DNA of 64,000 nucleotides from Psoroptes ovis (taxonomy: Eukaryota > Arthropoda > Arachnida > Sarcoptiformes > Psoroptidae). Shown here piece after piece: positions 1-14,705 of this stretch. The stretch spans positions 1,736,001 to 1,800,000 of the forward strand of contig PQWQ01000006.1 in NCBI GenBank assembly GCA_002943765.1, written 5' to 3'. The first letter of the stretch is position 1; every line of letters starts with the position of its first letter. A program made the translations under genes and the position numbers. The notes below the pieces were generated by a model. That model saw nothing but the letters and a program-made list of their open reading frames with translations, was not told where the DNA came from and ran no database searches.

Positions 1-697
1 ATTTTACCGATTATAATTTACTTTTTCGGTCCAAATTAATACATATATGTTACTTGGTCTTATATTCATGTCTATATGTTTATTCTCTTTTCTCTTCTTT
101 TTCTTCGTCTTTTATATTATTCCAAACGACAAAAAATGAATGAATATTAATCAAAAAATATTCAATTTTTCATAATTAATATGAAAAATTAATATCAAAA
201 AGAAAGTATAAACAAATATTGACAAATTAATAATCTACGAATGACAATTTCAAATGTGATTATGCAATCAATTCAATCAACAGCTTTAAATCTGAGATAT
301 TGAAAAATATGAATTCACATTCTTTTCATTTATATTATCATTGCTTGGAATTCTTATAATGATAATTATTATTCTTTTTTGAAGAAAAAATGCAAAAAAA
401 ATCTTTCATTTCTTATTATCTTGCATATTTCATAAAAAACAAAAATAAATATTCATTGAACAATTGAATAATTTTCTTGAAATAAAAATTTATTTATCTA
501 AATAAAATCTAACAAAGATTTCTATTTTACCAAGTGAGTTATTTGAATAAAATTTATTTTCCATTTTCCATTTGTTTCGCAATAAAATTTCAATCTTTTC
601 TATTCATTTCATTCATTTTAATCATAATTGTTGATATTTTTTTTGAATAATAAAAATGATTTACTAAAAAATAATTTCTTTTTTCTATCTTTTGTAG
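1..697. other. Upstream non-coding sequence, probably intron of the BAZ2-like gene
   Basis: AT-rich sequence with no recognisable coding exon. It ends in a pyrimidine-rich tract and AG at 696-697, directly before the open frame that starts at 698, so at least its right part reads as intron. A GTGAGT donor-like site lies at 535, but no convincing ATG-bearing exon could be attached to it. The true 5' end of the gene is either hidden here or to the left of the window. Confidence 0.5.
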
Positions 698-3600
698 TGT
701 TTAACCAACAATCAGTATTGTATAATAATGATGATGATGACGATGATGATCAAAATCAAAATCATAATGATGAAGTGAGTGTAAAAGCAGCATCAAATAA
801 CAACAATAATATTGCAACTCAAATAATAACAACAAAAATAAATAATAACATCACAAATATTGAAGATTTAGGTTCAAAATCATCAACATTATCATCATCA
901 TTATTATTATCATCATCATCATCATCGATATTAGATCATCAAAATTTAAAAATCAATGATAATAGCAATAATATTGGAAAAATACAAGATCAAAGTTTTT
1001 ATTCAGATAATAATAATATCAAAACTAAGAAAAGAACTAGGAAAAAGCAACAACAGCAGCAAGATTATTCATGTCTAGTCAAGAATACCACCACAATTTG
1101 TACAAATAATAATAATAATGAAAATGATTTTGCTGTAAATGTAATATCATCATCATCATCGACATTAATAACAGCAACAACTAATACAACAACATCAACT
1201 ATTGTGAATAATAATATTCAACAACCTCCGCCTTCATCATTGACAGAAACTTCTTCATTTTCTTTGTCATCATCATTACTTACAACAACAATAACAACCA
1301 CAACAACAACACCAAAATCAACAACGAATTTATTTACAAGTGTTAATAATAATATTCAACAACAATTATTATCAACAAACATAACATTACCGTCCTCCAC
1401 TTTTTGTAATAATTTTAATGATTTTTCAACTTCCATTAAAACATCATTATCATCATCATCGATAAAACCAACATTAAAATATTCAATTTTATATGAACAT
1501 TTATTAAAAGAAACGATATCAACATCACCAACAACGATTATCAAAACAAATAATACATCAACAGATGATATTGAATTAATTAATAATAATGATAATATCA
1601 ATAAGTAATTATTATTATTATTATTATTTGTTGATAATTGTGAATTTTTAATTAATTTTTCTTCTATTCGTATTTAATTTTAGATTATCATCTGCTGCAC
1701 ATAATGAACAACAGTATTCATCAATTTTAAATGACAAATTAAATAATAATCTTGATAATAATAATAATAAAAATAAACGAAAAAATAAACGCAAAAATAA
1801 TTCAAACATTTTCAAAAATCATAATGATAATAATAATATTATAAATTCGGAGAAAAGAAAATCTAAAAAACAATTAGAAAAAGAGCAAGAAGAAAACATA
1901 ATAAAATCATTACAACCGATACAACAAATTGTAACAGCATTATTTTTCAATAATAATCATTTTAATAATAATAATAATATCAATTTGATCGAAATTAATA
2001 ATTCTGTTGAAAATTGTGATGATAAAAATTTTATTGATACCATTACTAATAATAATTCGAAGACAAAAACAACAACATCAAAAGAATATAATCAAATTGA
2101 TAATATAATGAATCTATCAACAAAACAATCACCAATGCCAATAGCATTGACAACAAAGAAGTCCAGTAATAATAATAATAATGCTAATGATGATGTTGTT
2201 GAAGATGATTTTTCAATTCCTTTGAATTTATGTGTGAAAAAATCATCATCATCAACTTCAACGACAACATCTTCTTCATCAACATCTAACATCAATAACA
2301 ATAATAATAGCAATGCAAATATATCATTGTCACATAATAATAATTACTTTAGCAATAATAATAAATCTCATCATCATCAACAACAGCAACCAGATTCTCA
2401 TACATTGAATATAGTCAAAAATATACAACAATTGCATCAACAAAATTCTCAACAAATACAGCAAATATTACAATTCAATAATAATCTGTTATCGCAACAA
2501 ATATCACAACAACAACAGCAGCAGCAACAACAACAAAAGAAACGTGGAAGAAAACCTAAAACGACAACATCGGTATATGGAGATCCTATTCCATATGCAA
2601 GCACACAACAACCGCCTCAACCATCATTACAACAACAACAGCAGCAACCACAAATACAATCAATACCGTTGCCTGATATTGCCGGTATACTGGCTGCATT
2701 CAATCATCAGCAACAACTAAATTTTCAACAACAACAGCAGCCAAGAAGACGTGGCCGACCGCCAACATTATCGCCACCGCACAATGCACATCAAAATAAT
2801 GTACCTAATTCTAAAGTAGCTGCACCGGCTACAACTCAACAAGCTACCAGTGCCTTTCATCAAAATAATTATCCATTTAATTTGTTAAATACTCCGGTGG
2901 CAAATGATGGAATCATACCGAATTTTCCTGGTCTCAATGCATTATCTTTGGCAGCAGCAGCAGCGCTTGCTGCCGGTGGTGGCGGTCAATTGCCCAACCA
3001 TCAATTATTCAATAATGCTGTTAATCAATTTAATTTTTTACAGAAACTTAATCCTAATTTATTGAATCCAAATCTGTTTGCCAATGTGAAAAATCCCATG
3101 GATTTGGCAAATATATTGGCAGCAAACAATGAAATTGTCAACAATAAAAATTCATCAGCTTCATCATCGACATCATCATCATCGAAATACATCGATCCAA
3201 CATTATTCTTACAAAAAGAGCTAAATGAACAAGTCCAATCCGATTTTCTCACCACATTACCTACCCATAAAAATCTAATCAGTGATCTTCATCAATCAAG
3301 CAGCAATAATAAAAATTTATATGCTCATTCTAAATCTAATTCAAGCGATAAACAATATCGTATTCCATTGAATCATGGATTTCAACGTTTTACTTACATA
3401 ACTGGGTTCTCGAAATCTGGTTCAATCGAAGGTGATGTTATTTATGTTGCGCCATGTAAAAAGAAATTGAAAAGCTATCAAGATTTGATAAAGTATTGCA
3501 GCAAAAATAACATTGTCAATTTAAGTCGTGAAAATTTTAGCTTTGATCCCAATATTATTATTGGCCAATTCATTCCAAATATCGCTCAAATCGAAAGTGA

Positions 3601-6600
3601 TGTAAGTGTCATTCCTGTTGCTAATTTTCATGGATTTTATCTAAAAATTTTTGTCATTCTTTTCAACAGGTTATATTGACAGAAAGTCAGATGAAAGTTC
3701 ATTTGGAAGAATTGAGCAAAATTCGCAATCTCGATCTATCATCAACTAGTATAACAGCCATACCTCCACAACAGCAGCAACTACAACCACAACATTCTAA
3801 CCAGAATAGTAATCATATTTTGCCTGAAAAGAAAAAACGTGTACGTGATAGCGGTGGTTCAAGAAATGTTTATGATTCTATCAAAGGTTTCAATACTCGA
3901 AGTAAGACAGCAGCAGCTGCTGCAGCACAGCATCAAAATGATCTTAAAAATCATGAATTCGAGCCATCAGTCACGATAACGATACAGAATCCAACCACCT
4001 TAAGAGCACCAGCACCCATCAAAGGCACTAAACGCAAATCATCCGAACGACATGAAGCAGCTAGGAATGAAAAATTGTTGAAAAAACAGCAAGAAGAAGT
4101 AAGTTATTCTATGAAATCAGGAAATTGATTCAAAAATTTCCAAATATCGTTTTTCAAATTTAGTTCGAACGAAAACAACGAGAATTAAAAGAAAAAGAGG
4201 AAGAAGAACGAAGGGTAAGTTTTAGTTTCATCAGAGAAAACAAATAATCAATTCAATTTTTTTTAACCAATTCACAGCACAAAGAACAACAAGAAAAGCT
4301 TCTGGAATTACAAAAACAAGAACAAATGAAGATATCAGCTGAAATTGAACATGAACGTATCAATCAGCATCAGATATACATTCATACTTTAAATGAATTG
4401 ATATCATCTGAAACTAGAGATACAAGGAAAGAAGAACTTGGTCTAGAAAAAGTAACATTACAAGAAAGAAAATTATTAAAACGTGTGCTAGAAGTAGAAT
4501 TATTGAAAGAATTGAAGAAACCAGTCGAAGACATGATGCTTAAAGATCATAAAAATTTGCCAATATTCAATCGAATTCCTGGACAAAAATTGACTGGCAA
4601 AGCATTCGCTGATTTATTAATGGTGTTTGAATTTCTTTGTAATTTCGGTGAAACAATAGGATTCGATGTCGAAAGTCTACCGACTCTTAATTCATTAATG
4701 ATGGCATTGCTTAATTTAGATGACGAATCGGAAGAAGAATTGATGTCTGTCGTTAATCATCTGATCATATGTGCTATTGAAGATCCGGGAATGCCGAATA
4801 ATATGTCCACAATGATGGGACAAAAATTGAAAGATGCAACAGTAACTGAACATAATGTTACGGAAATTTTACGATTGTATTTTTTAGCATTTAGCAATGC
4901 TGTACGTGAAGAAGATGAACCTAATCGTATTGAGTGTCAAATTTATGAGCGTTTATGTTCTGGTATACCATTCATTGCTTTGGATGCTAAGACTAAATTG
5001 GATATTTTAGTCTTTCTTTGCAATGAATTATTATGCAATCAAGCAATTGTCAAGCAAATCGATGATAGTATTGAAAGTGTTTCTGTCTATAAAAAAGATA
5101 GATGGAATATTGAAAACGATATTCGCAAACTTCGTTTGGTAAAAATGAGACGGGACCGAATTATTGAGGAGGAAAAAGCTAAGCAATTATTGTTGCAACA
5201 GGAAAAAGACAATACTAACACTAATCAATCATCAACAAATAATAATGAAAATGGTGTCGAAATTTCTGCGTCGAATACCGGTGAGAACAATGCCAATAAT
5301 AAGACCGGGATCATTGATAATAACACTGTGATCAGTGAAAATGATGAAAGCAATACCAACGTTAGTGCTGTCACTTTATCGAATTCAATGACCACAACAA
5401 TCAATTTGCCACCGATCGAATTTGATGACGATATTGATATGACTAATGAAGAAATCGAGAAAAAAATTGAAAAATTGAATAAACAATGCAATCAAATGAA
5501 TAATAAAATGCACAAAGCATTAAATTCATTTCGAGTATTTCCACTCGGTCAAGACAGGTATCGACGTTCTTACTGGGTATTACCGAATTGTGGTGGTGTA
5601 TTTGTCGAAGGTATGGAGTCTGGCGAGCCAGAAGAATTGTTAAACAATGTTTGGAGCGAAGAAGAAATCGAAATCGAAAATGCATTGAAAAGTGCTATGT
5701 ATGATGAGCAAATAACAGATGTCAATGCCACAGCAGCCGCTACTGGTTATAATGAAGTGAAGAGTGAAACAGATAGACAGTCGGTTAATGATGATAATGA
5801 ACAAACGGAAACTATGTCAATCAAAGAAGAAAACGATGATCGTGAAAATCTGACAGATGATGAGAAAAAGTCAAATACTGATAACAAGGATCAAGATGAT
5901 AAATCAGATAAAAATGAAACTAAAATGGAAACAGATGATGATATGAAAACCGAGCCAAATGATGATGAAATGATGAAAAACAATCAATCTGTAGATAAGA
6001 AAGAAGATCTATCTGAAGTCGAACAATTAGAAAGTGCGCAGCAATCCACATTAGAACAAATTGATGTTGATGATGTCAAGTGGTTTTTTCTTGATATTGA
6101 CTTTGAATGTGATGAAAAAATTGAACCATCGTTTTCTGTTATTGAGTCTGCGGCTAAACCTCAGACTAGTGTTGACGAAGAAGAAAGAAAAGAAAATATT
6201 GACGAAACCATAAACGATATTGATGATAAAAAAGGAATGGAAATCGATGATCAGAACCATAAAGGTGATAAAAATGAAGTAACATGTAACAAAGATGATA
6301 ATGAAGAAAATAATGATGAAGATGATGCTGAGCCTAAAGAAGAACCGATGAGTGAAATGGAAATGGCATTAACAACATTCATGTCAAAAGAAACACTTGA
6401 TTGTTTATTTAAAAATGCTGACAAAAATATTGAAAGTGCTATTCTTAAAGATAATTTATTAAGAATATTATCAACATATGCTCGCAGTGCCATCACTACA
6501 AAATTTCCAAACAATGATGTCATTGAAACCGACATAACTGTTTGCCCAACATTACAAAAACGTATTCAATTATGGAAAATATTACAATATGAAACGGTTA

Positions 6601-9108
6601 AAAAGATACCGCGTGAATATCACTTTGGGTGGTGGCGCATTACCGATGGCATTCAACTCAAATCATTGATTGAAATACTTCATTCAAATGCGATACGAGA
6701 AAAAAATTTACAAAAATATTTAATCAAGCATTTAAATTATGCAACCATATCATGTAAATATTCTACAGCAAATTTAGATGTCAGTGATTATGATCGTGAT
6801 GCATCAGATTGGCGTCAATTCGGTGCACCTACTGAAAATCGTTGTCCGCATCGTTCTTGCAATGCTAATAATAATAGTGGAAAAAATTATTGTCAAGAGG
6901 TTGCATTGAAAAAAAATATACAAGTTCTTGAATTGATTGAAGCGTTCGAAGAGAAAATTCTTTCTTGTAGTATGCAAATACGCAATTGGAAGCCTTCGAA
7001 TAAATTAACTAGCTCAGATTTTAAAGCAAAATTGAATCAAAATAAATCAAAATCAAAAAAATGTCGTAAAAATCAGAAAAACAATGTAATTGAGAATAAT
7101 TATGATTTCAGTGATGATTCAATGCAAGAGAATGGTCTTGCCGATGACGATAGTATCCTGAACAATGATTTATTAAAATTACAAAAAGAAAAATTATTAG
7201 AAATTGAAGCGATTATTGAAAGAAGATATTTGAAACCTCCATTAGGTTTTAAAAATAATCAAAACCTTCAATTCCTATCGGATAATGCGAATGGTGATGA
7301 CTATAATGAGTATGCAAACGACGATAATGCTACGACCGGCTTGATCAGATGGCGTGATGCTGCACGTGAATCAACATGTAGTTCACAAATCGCAATGTGT
7401 TTACATTTTCTTGAAAATTGTATTGCATGGGATAAATCAATAATGAGAGCGGTAAGTTTTTGTTGTTTGTTTATGCCTTTAACACTTTCATTTCATCACT
7501 TTTTGTTTTGAAAAATTGACAAAAATTTTTATGCTTAGCTTAAATCAATGTTTTTTCCTTTTTCCTTAAATTAATTTATCTTAATTTTCTTGTGATTCTT
7601 TCTAATATAAATTTTGTTTTTTCTCCAAAAAATAAATGTGCGAATGTTTGATAATGATGATGAATGAATGAAAATGATTGATTGAATGATTTTTTAATGA
7701 TGCCTGCGACCATTGCTTTTGATACCCTTCAAAATAATTTTCAAACGAAACGATACATATGGATATTATAATAATGATAATGAATGAACATGAATGATTA
7801 AATGATAATTATTTAAATTTAGAGTTGCCAATTTTGTGGTTCGGGCGAGAATGAAGCCCAACTACTTTTGTGTGATATATGCGACAAAGGATACCATATG
7901 TATTGTTTTAAGCCTAAAATGGATACTGTTCCGTCAGGCGATTGGTTTTGCTTTGACTGTCAAAATAAAGTAATTTTTTATAATTTGTTTTGTTTTTTAT
8001 TTAACACCATTCGCTTTTTTAAATAATCAAAATTTGTATTTTTTCTTTTTCATTTATAATTTTGTTTTTATCATTTTCATATTTTCATTGATAAATTATA
8101 GAATACCATCGATAAAGTGTGTATTGTTTGCGGCAAAAAAGGAAAGTTATTGAATTGTGAAACATGCGCCAAAGTATATCACCCAAATTGTCTTGAACCA
8201 CCGGTCAACAAGTAAGTTTTAATATCTTTCTCAACATTCATTAATTTTTTCCAATTCAAAAATTTCAAGACAAATCAAAGGAAAATGGTTATGTCATATG
8301 TGTTTACGTAAGAATAAAAAGAATTCAACTGGTAGTACCAAATCTTCGAGAAAATCTAAATCTGAAATCTTTATGAATAATACTGATGACAAAAATAATG
8401 ATTCATTGAATTCAATTGGAAAAGAAACAAGTTTAAAAGAATCAAACATTAGTAAGCGTATAACGAACGGTGGTTGTAATAATAATAATGCTAAAGAAAA
8501 TACCAAAACTGACAAAGAAACTGCTGCGGCAACGAATAAAAAAGAAAGAAAATCAAAGAAAAAACAACAATCGCAGCAAGAAAAAATGAATGATGATCAA
8601 AATTTGATCCAAGATAAAAATGAAAAAGTCAGTATTAAAATTCTAGACAATCCGAATGGTGATGTAAATGTTAATATCAACAATAATACGACGAATGAAC
8701 AATCAAATGATAATCAATTGAACCCGATTGATGATGAAATCGCATTATGCAAAAAATTAACCGATGAAATAATGGAACAAGAAACAAGTTGGCCATTCAT
8801 GGAACCAGTCAATACGAAACACTTTCCAACATATCGTAAAATAATTAAAAAGCCTATGGATTTCACCGTGATCAAAAATAAATTTCTGAACAACAGGTAA
8901 ATTATTATCAGTTGTGATTTCAAATTTTTAATTTTCTGAAAATTTTTGTAGCTATAAAACCAAAGAAGATTATGCGGCCGATATACGTTTAATGTTTGAT
9001 AATTGTGTTACATTCAATGAAGATGAATCCCCAGTAGGTCAAGCTGGCCACTTATTACGTGCATTGTTTGAAACACGTTGGAAAGAATTATTCAACACAA
9101 CAATTTAA
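698..9108 (+). CDS. BAZ2: BAZ2/Toutatis-type chromatin remodelling subunit (5' partial)
   Basis: Nuclear ISWI-partner family protein that reads DNA and histone tails. Exons by frame-checked GT-AG joins: 698-1604, 1684-3601, 3670-4098, 4164-4214, 4278-7451, 7823-7969, 8102-8211, 8270-8896, 8952-9108; joined they give about 2505 codons with no stop. Domains in order: Asn/Ser/Asp-rich N-terminus; AT-hook-like KKRGRKPK (about 2536) and RRRGRPP (about 2743); MBD/TAM domain (3340-3595, IPLNHGFQR ... APCKKKL); Glu/Lys coiled coil; DDT domain (about 4555-4790); WHIM/WAKZ-type motifs RYRRSYWVLP (about 5550) and GWWRI (about 6625); PHD finger 1 (7826-7962, C4HC3); PHD finger 2 (8117-8300, split by an intron); bromodomain (about 8740-9085) with the acetyl-lysine Asn in CVTFNEDE. 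No in-frame ATG occurs before 2108, yet the frame is open and coding-like from 698, so the start codon is probably in an upstream exon. The family call is firm; the start is not. Confidence 0.93.
7452..7822 (+). other. Longest intron of the BAZ2-like gene
   Basis: A 371-nt GT-AG intron immediately upstream of the exon encoding the first PHD finger. The other visible introns of this gene are 55-132 nt. It contains ATGA/TGAA-rich simple sequence and nothing else recognisable. Confidence 0.8.
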
Positions 9109-10839
9109 TTTATTAAACAAAGAAAAGGGATGAAATTTTGACATATAAAAAAATACAAAGAAAAAACGTAGTAACAAATATTGATACTATTTATTTTTTG
9201 AAAATTTTCAATATCAATTTCTCCTATAAATTCAACATTCAAATATCTTAACAAACACATTCAAATTTTCAATTCTTATCATGTTCATCATTCATTTGTA
9301 TTTATGTATGTAATGATTGATATGAATTAATTATTGTACAGATTTTTTTTAATTTCACCACATTTACAAATTATTGTCATTATAATTTATAAATATCTGC
9401 CATATACACATAAGACCTGTATTGTACATTCCAAATTTTTTTCTTAAGGATAACAATTGTAAATATCATTCAAATTCAAGAATTTTCAATTGTTTTCTAA
9501 CCTCATTGAAGTCCAACATTTGGGCCAATCAAACACAGCGACACATACACGCACACAAACAAATTGAACACAATTAAATCATGCTGTAATACATTGAAAG
9601 GAAATTTTTTTGATATGAATTAATCGAATCGAGCAGCATTACATGAGTATCACATCTGATAAAAACCATAAGGCATCTTCATTTTTTCCTCACTCGAATT
9701 CAATATGTTTAAACCGTAGAATAATTCTTAATTACAAAAGTTGTATTTTAATTTGATTTTTTTTCAAAAAAAAAATCTGACTGAAATTACAAATTATCAA
9801 TACAATAATTCACATAGAATTCCATCTTGTTTTTAAACAATTCAACTTTATGGATCTCAAAGATGGAATTTTTATTTTACAAATAAACAAACACACAAGA
9901 ATTAGTTTCAATTGCGAGATTCAAATTACATAATATGCAAACGAAACACGTTTAATAATAAAAAATAAATGATAAAATTTGTATTTTTATATTTGATTTA
10001 CGATGATTAAAATGATGATAACAATTTTAATAAAAAATAATAATTTTAATTATACTCAAAATTACGTGAATCGATATCAATTTAGCCGGTCTAATCTTGA
10101 TTTGTAAGATAGTAAATTTGTTGAATCATTCATCGTTCCTGAGGCATTCTTTATTTCAAAAATTTAAAATTGTCAAAATTTGAAAATTGTTTGATTTTTC
10201 AAAAACTTGATGGCAGCAAGTGGTCCATGGGTTTTTGTTATTTTCATGGAATAGTCATTATTATTATTGTTTATTTTTAAATGTCATTCATTCATTCATT
10301 TACATTCATGACAAAAAATAGAGATTAAATTGTTTTTTTTTTTGTTTTTTTTTTTTTGTTTATTATATTGATAGACTAAGAGTGTTTGATCTAAATTTTC
10401 CATTGTTCGTTAAACAATACTCAAAAAAACAAAAAACAAAAAAGAGTATTTTAAAAAATAAATCTCAACGTTTTTACGCATCAAACGCAGTAATAAATGG
10501 GACATTTGAATATCATCGATAATAATGGATAATGGAATTTTGAATGAAAATTTCAACAATACATAACCATGACTGGCAATAAATATTTCTTCATTGAGAG
10601 ATTTATTCATCGTTAAACTCATCATCATCATTATTCATTTCATTTTATAAAGTTTGAGTAATAATTATAAAGATTATGATATTGCATTCTATATTTTGAT
10701 TTTGTGTATGGGGTTTGCTGATCTGCTGCCAAAAAAAAGTCATTTCCTCGATAACATTTGTTTTTTAATGATATTTTTGATATAATTCATAATTTTTGTA
10801 TTATTTATAAATTTGAATGAATCGAAATCACCAACAAAA
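9109..10839. other. 3' UTR of the BAZ2-like gene and intergenic DNA
   Basis: Begins directly after the TAA stop. Several AATAAA-like hexamers are present (for example near 9882 and 10029), but in such AT-rich DNA none can be chosen as the polyadenylation signal. Homopolymer T tracts occur near 10330-10360. No coding exon is apparent on either strand. Confidence 0.6.
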
Positions 10840-12022
10840 ATGAATTCATTTGGTAAAGGTTTCGAATTGTTATCGTTTGAATTCTCATTACCACGTACGT
10901 CTTGCTGTATTTCATGTCCAAATTGTGGTTATCAAATTTATAATACAATATTGCACAAAGGTTTGATTGATTTATTATATTCGATTTGTGATTCTAATCA
11001 ATTATTTTATTCTCACAGTTAGCATATCTAAAACTTTGATATTATTTTGTTGTGGATCTGTCATTTATTGGAGTTATTTGAAAGATCCATATGCAATGAT
11101 CTCATTGTGGACATCAGCTAAAGATTTGCTACAAAATGGTATCGCTAGTCTATTTTGGTCTTCGTCATCATCATCATTTACTACAGAACAAATGACAACA
11201 ACATCAATGTTTGTCGATCAATCAAATACTACAAAAATATTGAATCAATATTATCAATGTTCGAAAAATTCAGTCCATAATCAAGTTATAGTCAATAATT
11301 GTAATAATAATGAAGAAGATAATTGTGATGAATTTTCATCACAACCTAATGATTCAAATGATTTTTCCTCATTGAATATATCGCCATTGAATTCGATTGG
11401 CAATAGCACTGTGGCCAAGTTGGATGGCATGTTGAATGAAGTTCGAGAAATTCAAATGTATGTAAACGATTCTTGTAATGAACTTGGATGGTTTAACCTT
11501 CAAAAAGGACAATTGTTAAATGAAACAGATTTAATGAATACACATAATCGTCATATTTCTGACGGTGATTTAACAACAAGTTTACCAAGTTTAGAATGGG
11601 ATTTGAACGATATAAACATGCCTAATGATGATAATTTATCATTCGATTGTAATCAATTAAATTTAGATGATGAAAATGGGAAATTATCATCTTTTCAACA
11701 ACAACAACATAACAAATCGAATAATTATTCGGCTGCCATTCATGATTATCAAAATTTTATCGATAGTGACGCCTTATCGCACATAATTTTCAATAAAAAT
11801 TTTGAATTTAAAGATGAGAAATTTTTTCGTATGAAAAAACAATATTTGAATCTGAAAAAAAGACTAAAATTTATGTCCAAATCATATCATCAAAATAATA
11901 TTAATATCCATAATAATAATAATAATGGTGGCCAACAGTTAAATCATAATAATAATAATCATAATCTAAATTCATATAATTATAGAAAAAATCGTGATTC
12001 AGCTTTCTTTGAAGAAATATAG
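10840..12022 (+). CDS. Unrecognised two-exon protein with a Cys-rich N-terminus and one membrane segment
   Basis: Not recognised. Exon 1 is 10840-10960 and exon 2 is 11019-12022, joined over a 58-nt intron with a weak GTTTGA donor and a good TTCTCACAG acceptor. The join preserves frame and gives 374 aa. Visible: an N-terminal CCISCPNCGY motif resembling half of a zinc ribbon; one hydrophobic stretch TLILFCCGSVIYWSYL (about residues 46-61); a long Ser/Asn/Asp-rich region with a short predicted helical patch (AKLDGMLNEVREIQ) and an acidic SLPSLEWDLND motif; a Lys-rich helix (MKKQYLNLKKRLKFMSKS) near the end; and a His/Asn-rich C-terminus. This could be a single-pass organelle or ER membrane protein with a large soluble tail. 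The second exon is clearly coding; the first exon and start are less sure. Confidence 0.6.
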
Positions 12023-14705
12023 CTTTTTACCAACAATCATAATAATGATTAGAAAAGCAACAAAATCAAGACAAAATTAATCGTATATTCATCAATAAAT
12101 GAAGAAAAAAATCAATGAATCATTCATTCATTTATTATTATAATTATTAATATTAATCAATTATTGACAAACATTGATTGGAAATTATCTTTCTGTAAAT
12201 GTATATTAGATTTTTATTATTATTTTGCATTCAAATTACACCCACATTGATTCAACATAGCATTTCTTTATAACATTTAAAAGTGCCTGTAAATTATCAT
12301 TATCGTTATTATTTCATATCTTCTTTTCTCTTCAAATTTGGCATTTCAAAAGTATAAAAGAATCTTATAATTATTGCATTCAATACATATATTAGACAAT
12401 AATAATTAAATGAATTCTTTTATGATAATTTTAAGTATTGAACAAAAAATAATAACTTGAATAATTTATTCATATTAGTTATCTGTATATTTTTATTTGT
12501 TTATTTATTTATTTATTTTAAAAAATCTATTTCTCGATTATATTGTCAAATGTTTGTGTCTATTTTTTCTTTCAAATTTCTATGAATATATTTTAAATAA
12601 TGACAATAGTTTTGAAAATCAGCGAAATACTTGAAAACAATGAGAATAAAAAATGCATTATTTAAATTGTATAACTGGTGACATAACCCATTCATTTATT
12701 TCTGTTATTTGATTTAACTTTTTGTCTTTGTAAAATAAATAGTTTATTTTAATAATTTTGACACATTTTATATTTTACATAGATGATTCATTCCTATGTG
12801 TTTTGTTCCTGTTTCTCCAAATTGTCAAATCATTCGATTCATACACAATTAATGTGATACAATTATGATGATTAAAAAATTCATCGACCAAATGATGATC
12901 CCTTTTTTCAATGTTTAAATTTAATTATTTCGCAACGGTTTTGAAATTTAAAATTTCAAAAATGACAAATGTTTTTGAAATTTTGAATTTTTAACATTAA
13001 TCAAAAACAAAATCTCTATTTGAAAAGTGTCAAATGCATTTGATTTGTTCATAGAAATGAACAGACAAAAGTTGAAAAATGAATTTCGTTTCCAGCAATT
13101 TACTAAATCAAATTTCAAACCAAAATTTTCGCGAAAGTGAAAAAATTTAAGAAAAATGAATTTTTATAAGAATCGAAACTGTCAAACAAAATCAATGTGA
13201 TTTGTCAAATGTCATTGATGTGATATGAATGTTTTTGTTTTTTCTGTTTCTCTTTTCATTTCTCAAATCCAAAGGCGTTTTGTCAAATTAAATTTCTGGA
13301 TTTGATCTAGATTCAAAAGCACATCGCTTTATATGGTTTTGTTGTTGTTATTTTCAAACACAATTCCATATTTTGTTTTAAACAATTTTTGAACACAAAC
13401 ACATTCAGACACACATACAAATTCTTAAATAATCAATCAAATTAGGATATTAAACATAGTAACAAAAGGAGAAGCATTGTTTTGTCCGTATCACGGAGAA
13501 ATAACAAGAAATTATCACAATACAAGCAAAATATCGAGAAAGAAACATCATACACCAATGACATAGTTATAAATATAGAAATAATTGTATTAATTCAAAT
13601 CAAATTAATCAAATCAAATCAATTGATCGATTAATTAATCGATATAATTCAAATCCATCATTTGAAATAATATTATTCATTGAATCACCTATTGAATCAT
13701 GATTTGATTTATTATTATGATTATTATCTAAAAATTTAGAGGAAAAAAATTGTAATCATTTGCATTTTGATTTCGATTTGATTTCTCAATGATTGAAAAT
13801 ACTCAAGTTTATCATTTATTTCTCATCTTTGTGATTACATTTTCAATGTTACTGATTTCAATGATTTGCCATCAATGTTTTATTGATTTTAAATACACAT
13901 TTTTGGTGGATAGGAGAAAAATTCTCGTCATTTTTCCAAATCAAACCCTAGGAATATACGAATGTCCATATTTCCATAAATTCAATCGTATTGAATTTTG
14001 TCTCTTTGTTCAGTTATCACCAATTTTATTTCAAATTCAATGCATCATTCATATATTGCCATCAATTGATGTTTATTTGAAAAAATCAGGCAAAATTTTC
14101 AGCCAAATGTTTTCTCTTTTGATTACTTTTCAATAAGTGAAACAAAACAAAACCAAACGAAAAAAAATGATAACCAAAAAAAGCCAAAAATAAACAAACC
14201 AAACAATCAACCAGCAAACAACCATCAATAAGAAGAAGAACAAACGAACAAAAAGTTGATGCTAAAGTTACCAAATATGGATTTATTTAATCGATAATAA
14301 TAATAATTATAATAAGTTTTTCTGGTTTCTGAATTTGCTATTCCATGTTGGGAATGTATAGAAAACTCTTCCAAATGTATGTGGACTTGTGTGCTAAAAC
14401 ATCAATTTTCTAGATATTAATCATTCTAGATATTACATTAATTATGATTCAATCGAGTTTCTTTTCCTTTTTTTGAATATATAAGTCGTTGTTTGTTTAT
14501 TACATAACTTTTCAATTATCTATATTTAAATATTTTTTGTTTTGTATTGTTCAAGTTTTCATTCAATATGCTTGAAATAATAGTGTTGAAATGCAAAATT
14601 TTATCTATTTCTTTTATATGAATTTATTGGTGATAATTAACGCGTGTGATAAGTCGCGTGTTTATTCAAAGTTTCAATTTTTAATTTAATTTAATTTTAC
14701 ATTAG

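Noticed and set aside
13789..14136. 115-codon plus-strand frame with a signal-peptide-like start
   Set aside because: Phe/Ile/Leu composition as expected from T-rich DNA, no motif and no clear splice or promoter context. Kept out as unsupported.
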